Of a stretch of DNA of 64,000 nucleotides, positions 1-6,002 are shown piece after piece. Origin of the DNA: Bradyrhizobium sp. AZCC 2262. Its GTDB lineage: Bacteria > Pseudomonadota > Alphaproteobacteria > Rhizobiales > Xanthobacteraceae. The stretch spans positions 3,100,001 through 3,164,000 of the forward strand of contig NZ_JAZHRT010000001.1 of the NCBI RefSeq assembly GCF_036924535.1, given 5' to 3'. The stretch's first letter is position 1. Each line of letters starts with the position of its first letter. Both the position numbers and the translations under genes were made by a program. The notes beneath the pieces were generated by a model. It did no database searches. It saw nothing but the letters and a program-made list of their open reading frames with translations, and was not told the DNA's origin.

Positions 1-282
1 TTTCCTCTGCCAGAACCCCGCCATCTCGCTTGTCCAGTCGATCAGCGGGGCCAGGGCGCCGAGTTGCGCGCTATAGTGCGTCTGTCGGCCTTCGTGGCGA
101 TCGCGCACCAGCCCGGCCTGCTTGAGAACGCCGAGATGTTTTGAGACCGCCGGTTGCGAGATCCCGGCCCGCGCCGTCAGGGCCCCCACCGTCTGCTCGC
201 CTTCGCGGCACAGCCGCTCGAAGATCGCCCGACGGGAAGGATCGGCAAGGGTTCTGAAGAGCACGTCTTGGGCGTTCGGCAT
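1..282 (-). CDS. ArsR/SmtB-family transcriptional regulator (3' part outside window)
   Basis: Read leftwards from ATG at 282, this gives a winged-helix repressor beginning MPNAQDVLFRTLADPSRRAI, with the ArsR recognition-helix region QPAVSKHLGVLKQAGLV and the wing DRHEGRQTHYSA. The frame stays open to the left edge, so the C-terminus is missing. No metal-binding Cys cluster is seen in the visible part. The residues after the wing (LAPLIDWTSEMAGFW) resemble ArsR proteins paired with a downstream SRPBCC-domain gene, which would lie outside the window. It is transcribed away from the methyltransferase at 542 and has a palindrome directly upstream, suggesting autoregulation. Confidence 0.85.
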   Translation of the reverse strand, partial: MPNAQDVLFRTLADPSRRAIFERLCREGEQTVGALTARAGISQPAVSKHLGVLKQAGLVRDRHEGRQTHYSAQLGALAPLIDWTSEMAGFWQRK

Positions 283-291
283 CTGGGATCG

Positions 292-307
292 ATAACCTCT
301 GGGTTAT
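292..307. promoter_or_regulatory. Perfect inverted repeat, probable ArsR operator
   Basis: ATAACC-N4-GGTTAT begins 10 bases upstream of the ArsR-family start codon. A third ATAACC lies at 318-323, so the region holds repeated half-sites. Spacing and position fit an autorepressing ArsR operator; binding is inferred. Confidence 0.55.
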
Positions 308-541
308 TGGTTGATCCATAACCGTAGAGATATGGGTTGGTCAAGTCGGAATGTGCGATAGCAAGCTCTCACGAAGAGAACCGCCAGTTCCTGATCTTAC
401 CATATCCTGTTGGTTATGCATTCTCGCCTGCTCTCGCGGCCGCCCGCGAAGCAGGCTGCAGGCGCGAACAGTGCGACATGATCGTTGGCTCGTTGCCGCA
501 AACGGGCGGCATGGCCATGTAGGGACAAGGAGATGAAGCTC

Positions 542-1177
542 ATGGAAGATGCCAGCCGTCAGGCCCATTGGGAGAACGTCTACACCACGAAGGGCGAGAA
601 CGAGGTCAGCTGGTTTCAGCAAAACCCGGCGCCTTCGCTCGAATTGATCGTGCAGGCGGGCGCCGTCAGCAATTCGGCCATCATCGACATTGGCGGCGGC
701 GCTTCGCGGCTGGTCGACAATCTCATCGAGCAGGAGTTTCAGGATGTCACCGTGCTCGATCTGTCGGGCGCGGCATTGGCTGCCGCCAAGAGTCGCCTTG
801 AGAGTCGCCTTGGCGCCCGCGCAGAGCGCGTTCACTGGATCGTCGCGGACGCGACAACCTTTGAGCACGTCAAGTCCTACGATATCTGGCACGACCGGGC
901 GGCGTTTCACTTTCTCACCGACGAGAAAGACCGCACCGCCTACATCGCCCGCCTCAAGCGCGGCCTGAAAATCGGCGGGCATGCCATCATCGCCACCTTC
1001 GCGCTCGACGGTCCCGAAAAGTGCAGCGGCCTGCCGGTTGCCCGCTATGACAGCGCGAGCCTCGGACAGGCGCTCGGCACCGCGCTCAAGCTGGTGCACA
1101 CGCAGCGGCACGAGCACGCGACCCCGTGGGGTTCCCGACAGATCTTCCAGTTCAGCGTATTCAGGCGCGAAGGCTGA
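542..1177 (+). CDS. Class I SAM-dependent methyltransferase
   Basis: About 211 residues. The SAM-binding motif I is IIDIGGGASRLVD, followed by the acidic strand end VTVLDLSGAAL and a motif near WIVADATTF; the segment YDIWHDRAAFHFL is typical of the thiopurine-methyltransferase-like branch of class I enzymes. The ATG at 542 is preferred because AAGGAG at 527-532 is nine bases upstream, whereas the in-frame ATG at 533 abuts it. The substrate cannot be told. It faces the ArsR gene divergently and converges on the copper-storage-like gene. Confidence 0.85.
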   Translation: MEDASRQAHWENVYTTKGENEVSWFQQNPAPSLELIVQAGAVSNSAIIDIGGGASRLVDNLIEQEFQDVTVLDLSGAALAAAKSRLESRLGARAERVHWIVADATTFEHVKSYDIWHDRAAFHFLTDEKDRTAYIARLKRGLKIGGHAIIATFALDGPEKCSGLPVARYDSASLGQALGTALKLVHTQRHEHATPWGSRQIFQFSVFRREG

Positions 1178-1200
1178 TTCAGGTCCGCGATCGGCGCGTA

Positions 1201-1605
1201 TCAGTGCGCCATGCCGCGTGCCAGTTCCTGGCAGGCCTCCATGCAGCGGCGGCAGCTTTCCGCACAGATGCGGCAATGTTCATGCATGGATGCGTGCTTC
1301 TGACACTCCTCCGCGCAAAGCCGGCACGCGGCGGCGCAGACGCTGAGCATGCGGCGCATCACCTCGTCATCGGAACCCGTCCTGCGGGTCATGATGCGGC
1401 CGGTGATGTTGCAGATGTCGGCGCAATCCAGGTCCAGGCGGATGCACTGGGTCAGCTCCTGCACCATGCGCTCCGACAGGCAGGCGTCGGCACAGGAGGT
1501 GCAGGTCTGGGCACAGGAGTAACATTCCTCGATGCAGCGGATCAGGGCGTCGTTGATCTGGCCCTGGACGGCCGGGTGGGTGCCGATCATTTCGCGGACG
1601 TGCAT
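1201..1605 (-). CDS. Cys-rich four-helix-bundle copper-binding protein (Csp3/DUF326-like)
   Basis: About 134 residues starting MHVREMIGTHPAVQ, with many cysteines in CxxxC spacing (CIEECYSCAQTCTSCADAC, later CAAACRLCAEEC and CRICAESCRRCMEAC) plus His and Met. This is the pattern of the cytosolic copper-storage Csp3 family, in which Cys residues line a four-helix bundle and hold Cu(I). No signal peptide is seen, consistent with a cytosolic form. The start at 1605 is chosen because GGAG lies six bases upstream; an in-frame ATG at 1617 lacks a good ribosome site. It sits beside a copper-type efflux locus. Binding of another soft metal is possible. Confidence 0.85.
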   Translation of the reverse strand: MHVREMIGTHPAVQGQINDALIRCIEECYSCAQTCTSCADACLSERMVQELTQCIRLDLDCADICNITGRIMTRRTGSDDEVMRRMLSVCAAACRLCAEECQKHASMHEHCRICAESCRRCMEACQELARGMAH

Positions 1606-1880
1606 GGTGGGCTCCATACTTGAGGGCCGGCCGCAGACGGGACGGCCGCTACCTCAAACTACAAGCGACCGAAAATGTTCTGGCCGTCGGCAATAATCAA
1701 TTCTGACGGTCTCGGCCTGACCGGATTGATCCAGCCCAAGGCGATGCGCCAAAACTGGATTATGTTAACGAAACCAGTTGTTTCGTGATGGAACTTCGCT
1801 TCCCATCATGGGCCGGATTGTGCGGTAGTCTCGGCTATCTGCCGCCTCCAAAACCTCCGCGAGTTTTCTTTAAGGCGGAT

Positions 1881-1906
1881 GTAACCAGATCGGCCGCGTG
1901 AACGAA
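1881..1906 (+). promoter_or_regulatory. ECF promoter, GTAACC-N16-CGAA, in front of the sigma gene
   Basis: GTAACC at 1881-1886 is followed after exactly 16 bases by CGAA at 1903-1906. This equals the motif recalled for Caulobacter SigF-dependent promoters. The same motif and spacing recur at 3154-3179. The GTG at 1898, which could extend the sigma gene, lies inside this promoter and would be upstream of transcription, so the ATG at 1925 must be used. Confidence 0.75.
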
Positions 1907-1924
1907 CTAAGAGACAAGGCGAGC

Positions 1925-2479
1925 ATGACCGCGGAAATAGACCTAAAGGCACTGATGCTTGCCAGCCAGGATGGCGATGCGGCCTCGCACCGCACGCTGC
2001 TGGAGCGGTTGAGCCGCCATTTGCGCGCCTATTACAAGAACAAGCTCGCGAGAATGGGCCGAGGTGCAGCGGAAGCAGAGGATTTGGTCCAGGAAGCCGT
2101 GTTGGCCATTCATATCAAACGACACACCTACGATCCCGCCGAGCCATTCACCCCTTGGGTACACGCGATTGCGCACTACAAGCTGGTCGATTTCCTGCGG
2201 CGGACGCGAGCGTCGTTCGCCGACGTGCCCATCGACGAAGCCAATGCAATCACGGCGAATGACGATCATGTCAATGCCGAGAGCACCTTTGACGTCAGGC
2301 AATTGCTGAAGCGGCTGCCGGAAAGAATGCAGTGCGCCATCCAGGCCGTGAAAATCGACGGATTGAGCATCGCTGAAGCGGCGGAGCGGTGCGGCACTTC
2401 AGAATCCGGGGTGAAGGTCAACATTCATCGCGGGCTGAAGGCGCTGGCGGCATTCATCGCGCAGAGGACGACAGCATGA
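1925..2479 (+). CDS. sigF: ECF sigma-70 factor of the SigF/EcfF type
   Basis: 184 residues. Region 2 contains EAEDLVQEAVLAIHIKR and the promoter-opening segment around FTPWVHAIAHYKLVDFLRR; region 4 has LPERMQCAIQAVKIDGLSIAEAAE and the helix-turn-helix SESGVKVNIHRGLKAL. It directs RNA polymerase to stress promoters. The next gene, overlapping by four bases, is an NrsF-type anti-sigma factor, the pairing described as SigF-NrsF in Caulobacter (heavy-metal stress) and EcfF-OsrA in Bradyrhizobium (oxidative stress). A matching promoter in front implies positive autoregulation. The start is set by that promoter. Confidence 0.9.
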   Translation: MTAEIDLKALMLASQDGDAASHRTLLERLSRHLRAYYKNKLARMGRGAAEAEDLVQEAVLAIHIKRHTYDPAEPFTPWVHAIAHYKLVDFLRRTRASFADVPIDEANAITANDDHVNAESTFDVRQLLKRLPERMQCAIQAVKIDGLSIAEAAERCGTSESGVKVNIHRGLKALAAFIAQRTTA

Positions 2480-3117
2480 AAACCGACGAGCTGGTCACCG
2501 CGCTCAGCATGAGCATCGAACCGGTCAATCGCCGACTGGTTAACCGTAGTGTTGGCATCGCGCTTGCGGTTGGAACGGTCGTAGCGATTGGCGTCATATT
2601 CGTTGGGCTGGGCGTCCGGGCCGATTTGACGACGCCTCGCGCCGTGATGTTCCTGCTCCTGAAACTCGCGTTCGCGATCGTCACCGTGGGCGTCGCATCC
2701 ACCTATTTGACACGGTTGGCACGTCCGGGAGGGGAGCGAAGAATTTCCGCTGGATTGGCTCTAATACCGTTCGCCGCGATCGTGCTGCTTGCCGTCATCA
2801 GCCTTGGACAGGCGCCCAACTCGCACTGGGACAGGATGGTGATGGGCAATGATTGGCTTGAATGCCTCCTTTCGATTCCGGTCATTGCCATCGTGCCGTT
2901 TGCAGTGGTGATCTGGGCAGTGCGAAGGGCGGCACCGACCAATCTGGTCCGCGCAGGGGCCTTCAGCGGTCTTGTTGCGGGTGGCGTGAGCGCGATGGCT
3001 TATGCGCTTCACTGTACCGATGACTCGCTGCCCTTTGTCGCGGTGTGGTACGGCGGCACGATTGTGCTGTGCACACTGGCGGGTGCCGTATTGGGGCCTC
3101 GGCTGTTGCGCTGGTGA
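2476..3117 (+). CDS. nrsF: NrsF/DUF1109-family membrane anti-sigma factor
   Basis: 213 residues with a short cytosolic N-terminus followed by about six hydrophobic segments (roughly 25-47, 55-78, 92-110, 130-150, 158-176, 187-207). Cys130 (DWLEC) and Cys180 (ALHC) lie at the edges of membrane segments, matching the two conserved cysteines proposed to sense metal or oxidant in this family. It should hold the preceding sigma factor at the membrane until the cysteines react. The start overlaps the sigma stop (ATGA), so translation is coupled and stoichiometry kept. Confidence 0.88.
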   Translation: MKTDELVTALSMSIEPVNRRLVNRSVGIALAVGTVVAIGVIFVGLGVRADLTTPRAVMFLLLKLAFAIVTVGVASTYLTRLARPGGERRISAGLALIPFAAIVLLAVISLGQAPNSHWDRMVMGNDWLECLLSIPVIAIVPFAVVIWAVRRAAPTNLVRAGAFSGLVAGGVSAMAYALHCTDDSLPFVAVWYGGTIVLCTLAGAVLGPRLLRW

Positions 3118-3153
3118 CGCGACCGATTGCGCGCTTCACGTCGGCGTGAGCTT

Positions 3154-3179
3154 GTAACCGTCAGGCCATTTGCTCCGAA
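3154..3179 (+). promoter_or_regulatory. Second ECF promoter, GTAACC-N16-CGAA
   Basis: GTAACC at 3154-3159 and CGAA at 3176-3179 are separated by exactly 16 bases, identical in elements and spacing to the site before the sigma gene. It lies 37 bases after the anti-sigma stop and 53 bases before the small secreted protein start, so it should place that gene in the sigma factor's regulon. Confidence 0.7.
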
Positions 3180-3232
3180 CTCATCACTGGAAGCGCAAAT
3201 CACGTGCTTCAGCACAAGATAGGAGCCGGACC

Positions 3233-3499
3233 ATGTTAAAGAAAAGCCTTGTCGCACTCTCGCTTTTAGTGCCGCTGGCGGCGCTGTCCGCAACGGCCCA
3301 AGCGGGCTCGACAATAACGGACAAGAATTATTGGCCGAATGAGGCCAGGCGAACCGCGCCGGTTGAAACTGGTATCTCGCGGGGCGACGCGTATTCAGCG
3401 TTCGCCTATGACCGGACAGGATCACGCTTGCAACCTGTGGCCAGTCCGAATGCTGCTGGATCTGCATGGCGCTATCAGGGCGGCCCCAAGTCCCGCTAG
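3233..3499 (+). CDS. Small secreted protein of the predicted ECF regulon
   Basis: 88 residues. A signal peptide MLKKSLVALSLLVPLAAL ending near ATAQA precedes a mature region of about 65 residues rich in Asn, Arg, Tyr and Ser, with no cysteine. No known domain was recognised. AGGAG at 3221-3225 sits seven bases before the ATG, so longer upstream readings are unlikely. It directly follows a GTAACC-N16-CGAA promoter, which suggests an envelope role in metal or oxidative stress; the biochemical function is unknown. Confidence 0.75.
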   Translation: MLKKSLVALSLLVPLAALSATAQAGSTITDKNYWPNEARRTAPVETGISRGDAYSAFAYDRTGSRLQPVASPNAAGSAWRYQGGPKSR

Positions 3500-3666
3500 T
3501 TCTCAGGCAAGAGCTGATATCCATTGAATCGGCCCGAAGCGATTGGGTCGCCGGAAATGGAGGGCGGGGAAACCGAGCCCTATACCCGTTGTACTGTTTG
3601 GGCCGGATGGCCACGCGCCGTTCATGCGTTTCGTCGGCAAGCAGGCCGTTGGCTGACTTGCAAGTG

Positions 3667-3694
3667 GTTAACCACTGGGCGCTTTCCCGACGAA
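3667..3694 (+). promoter_or_regulatory. Possible variant ECF promoter before the copper-efflux genes
   Basis: GTTAACC at 3667-3673 is followed by CGAA at 3691-3694 with a 17-base spacer, one longer than the two perfect sites. It ends 53 bases before the start of the Met/Cys-rich protein gene, in a 248-base gap (3500-3747) that otherwise shows no convincing gene. Weak because of the altered -35 and spacing. Confidence 0.3.
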
Positions 3695-3747
3695 TTTGTG
3701 AACAAACGGCTCTTTCCAGCACTCCGCCCCTGTGAGAGTGTCGCACT

Positions 3748-4101
3748 ATGAATGTTCGCCAATTGTTCAAGCTCCTGCTCGCGCTCTTAGTGTCGGCGGG
3801 CCTGACGATTGCGCCGCTGGCCACGCCTGCGGCGGCCGAGCATCTCATGCCCGCCACGATGATGCCGATGGCGGATATGTCCGCTGACATGCCGTGCTGC
3901 CCGGACAAGCAAAAAAGCAACGGTTGCCAAGATTGTCCGCTCGTCGCGATCTGCATGTTGATGGTGTTGCAAACCGGACCGTCAACCGACGCCATAGCGA
4001 TGGGACCGCCCGCGCGTGAGCGGCTGCACGCGCTCGACGACGTGATGGCTGACGAATTGGCCCGTCCACCTCCCGACCATCCTCCTCGACATTTGGTCTG
4101 A
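3748..4101 (+). CDS. Small secreted Met/Cys-rich protein, probable metal-handling
   Basis: 117 residues: signal peptide with hydrophobic core LFKLLLALLVSAGLTIAPLA cleaved near AAA, then a Met-rich segment (MPATMMPMADMSADMPCC) and further cysteines in CPDKQKSNGCQDCP. These are plausible Cu(I) ligands in the periplasm. A second hydrophobic stretch (LVAICMLMVLQTG) may lie in the membrane. It stands first in the run leading to CusB and CusA. I know no named family for it; the copper role is inferred from composition and position. Confidence 0.65.
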   Translation: MNVRQLFKLLLALLVSAGLTIAPLATPAAAEHLMPATMMPMADMSADMPCCPDKQKSNGCQDCPLVAICMLMVLQTGPSTDAIAMGPPARERLHALDDVMADELARPPPDHPPRHLV

Positions 4102-4119
4102 CCGGCGTTGCGACGCCGG
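4102..4119 (+). other. Short perfect hairpin after the Met/Cys-rich gene
   Basis: CCGGCGT-TGCG-ACGCCGG forms a seven-base-pair stem with a four-base loop immediately after the stop codon at 4099-4101. No U-tract follows, so it is more likely a transcript-processing or stabilising structure than a strong terminator. Confidence 0.35.
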
Positions 4120-4197
4120 CTGATTCCGCGTGGCCGTAGGCCGCGCGGACGACGCACGCCGCGAAAGCGGCGGACCAAAAAATCGAGGATTAAGAAA

Positions 4198-4605
4198 ATG
4201 AGGATGATTCAGCTTTCGCGCACCCTTCGGGTTGCGCTGATTGGCGTTGCAATAATCGGTAGCGCCACCTTCGCTTTCGCCGACGTGAAGAATTACGAAT
4301 TCAGGCTCGTCGAACCGACCGTCAAGGCTGGTCCGGACAGGACCATTGCCGTGAAGCTTGTCGACAAGACGACGGGAAAACCAGTTCCTGAGGCCGTCAT
4401 TTTCGCTACGCGTCTCGACATGGCCCCCGACGCGATGCAGGAGATGGCCACCAAGGTCACCGCGATGCCGGTGACCGAGCCGGGCGTCTACCGGTTCAAA
4501 GCCACGTTCGGCATGGCCGGCCGGTGGCAGTTGTCACTCGGCGCTAAGGTGCAGGGTGAAACCGGCACGGTCGAAAACAAACTCGTCATCCAGGCCGACC
4601 AATGA
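4198..4605 (+). CDS. FixH/YtkA-like periplasmic protein of the copper-efflux operon
   Basis: About 135 residues: a signal sequence (VALIGVAIIGSATFAFA) and an immunoglobulin-like YtkA/FixH-type domain with YEFRLVEPTVKAGPDRTIAV, the conserved KPVPEAVIFATRLDM and YRFKATFGMAGRWQLSL. Such proteins often accompany heavy-metal efflux or cytochrome oxidase assembly genes. GAGG at 4185-4188 supports ATG at 4198; an upstream extension rich in Arg and Lys looks untranslated. The stop overlaps the CusB start by four bases (ATGA), so it is part of the efflux operon. Probably a periplasmic metal or adaptor-associated factor. Confidence 0.8.
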   Translation: MRMIQLSRTLRVALIGVAIIGSATFAFADVKNYEFRLVEPTVKAGPDRTIAVKLVDKTTGKPVPEAVIFATRLDMAPDAMQEMATKVTAMPVTEPGVYRFKATFGMAGRWQLSLGAKVQGETGTVENKLVIQADQ

Positions 4606-6002
4606 AGCGGTCGGTTCTGGTTGGAATCGCCGCTGCCGTCACGGCTGCGGCGATCGCAGGCGTCCTCTCGCGTTCATATCTCTGGCCGAGCAGAGAGACG
4701 AAGCACGCACACGTCATGGAGCAGGCGCGCGCCGAACCTGGCGCTGCGATCTACTATCAGGACCCGGACGGCAAGCCTTTCTACTCGCTGACGCCGAAGA
4801 AAACGCCTGATGGCCGCGACTACCGCGCTGTCCCAGCGGGCGCCGACGTAAGTTTCGACGATCCGGCGGAAGTGGCGGCTGCAGCGCCTGCCGATCGCAA
4901 GATCAAGTATTACCGCAATCCGATGGGCCTGCCGGATGTTTCGCCGACACCCAAGAAGGACTCGATGGGGATGGACTTTATCCCCGTCTACGAAGGGGAG
5001 GACAGCGACGACGGATCGGTCAAGCTGTCGCCGGGCAGGATCCAGCGCTCCGGCGTCAAGTCGGAGCCGGCTGCGATGCGCGTGATCCGCACGACTGTGC
5101 GCGCTCCCGGTACCATTCAGCTCGACGAGCGCCGTGTCTCCGTGATCGCGATGCGCGCAGAAAGCTATGTCCAGAAGGTCGCCGACGTCACCACCGGGGC
5201 GCATGTCGTCAAGGGGCAGCCGCTGATGGAAATCTACAGTCCGGCGATTTCGTCGGCGGCGGCCGAATACATCTCGACGCTCAATTCCAAGGTCACCGGC
5301 GGCGACGGGCCCTATGGCAGGGGCTCGCGCCAGCGGCTGATGAATCTCGACGTGCCCGAAGCGGCCATCGCCGCCATGGAGAAGGGCCGCAATGTCCCGA
5401 TCGGGATCGAATGGACGTCGCCGCGCGACGGCATCGTTCTCGAACGCAACGTCACCGAAGGCATGCGCGCCCAACCCGGCGCGACACTGCTCCGGATCGC
5501 CGATCACTCGGTGGTGTGGGCGATCATCGACGTCGCCGAGCGCGATCTGGGGGCGATGGCCGCCGGCCAGCGCACGATAGTGCGCGCGAGAAGTTTTCCG
5601 GGGCGGGAATTCGCAGGCAAGATCAACGTGATCTATCCGCAGATCACCAAGGAGACGCGGACGGCGCGGGTGCGGGTCGAATTGCCCAATCCGGATCTGC
5701 TGCTGATCCACGACATGTATGTCGATGCCGAGATCGAGACTGGAAGTGCGGAATCCGTGCTCGCCATTCCCGAAAGTGCGGTGCTGGACAGCGGCAGCCG
5801 GCAGGCCGTGCTGGTGGACAAGGGGGAAGGGCGGTTCGAGCCGCGCGAGGTCAAGCTCGGCCATCGCGGCGAGGGCTATGTCGAGGTCCGCGCAGGCCTC
5901 ACCGAGGACGATCCGGTGGTCACATCAGCCAATTTCCTGATCGATGCCGAAAGCAATCTGAAGGCGGCGCTGAAAGGATTTTCGGAAGGGACCCAGCCAT
6001 GA
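4602..6002 (+). CDS. cusB: CusB-type periplasmic adaptor of a copper/silver RND efflux pump
   Basis: 466 residues. An N-terminal membrane anchor (about 7-28) is followed by two heavy-metal-binding-like modules: a divergent one (residues 50-79, YYQDPDGKPFYSLTPKK) and a canonical one (102-131, YYRNPMGLPDVSPTPKK and SMGMDFIPVYEGE). Then come the usual adaptor parts: beta-barrel and barrel-sandwich segments with VQKVADVTTGAHVVKGQPL, a short helical hairpin near 215-265, and a membrane-proximal domain. It links the inner-membrane pump to an outer-membrane channel and passes Cu(I)/Ag(I). It overlaps neighbours by four bases on both sides. Zinc-type (CzcB-like) specificity is less likely. Confidence 0.9.
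   Translation: MKRSVLVGIAAAVTAAAIAGVLSRSYLWPSRETKHAHVMEQARAEPGAAIYYQDPDGKPFYSLTPKKTPDGRDYRAVPAGADVSFDDPAEVAAAAPADRKIKYYRNPMGLPDVSPTPKKDSMGMDFIPVYEGEDSDDGSVKLSPGRIQRSGVKSEPAAMRVIRTTVRAPGTIQLDERRVSVIAMRAESYVQKVADVTTGAHVVKGQPLMEIYSPAISSAAAEYISTLNSKVTGGDGPYGRGSRQRLMNLDVPEAAIAAMEKGRNVPIGIEWTSPRDGIVLERNVTEGMRAQPGATLLRIADHSVVWAIIDVAERDLGAMAAGQRTIVRARSFPGREFAGKINVIYPQITKETRTARVRVELPNPDLLLIHDMYVDAEIETGSAESVLAIPESAVLDSGSRQAVLVDKGEGRFEPREVKLGHRGEGYVEVRAGLTEDDPVVTSANFLIDAESNLKAALKGFSEGTQP

Noticed and set aside
337..522. Short rightward frame between the ArsR and methyltransferase genes
   Set aside because: TTG start, no ribosome site, no domain, and it overlaps the regulatory region.
341..1276. Long leftward reading frame opposite the methyltransferase
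   Set aside because: No recognisable motifs, and composition is that of an antisense frame in GC-rich DNA; the opposite strand encodes clear methyltransferase motifs with a ribosome site.
3009..4178. Leftward frame of nearly 390 codons opposite the small secreted genes
   Set aside because: Low-complexity Arg/Ser composition; the other strand has signal peptides, promoters and ribosome sites.
5411..5998. Upstream extension of CusA
   Set aside because: It reads an alternative frame of the cusB gene; the true start is ATG 5999 with the four-base overlap.
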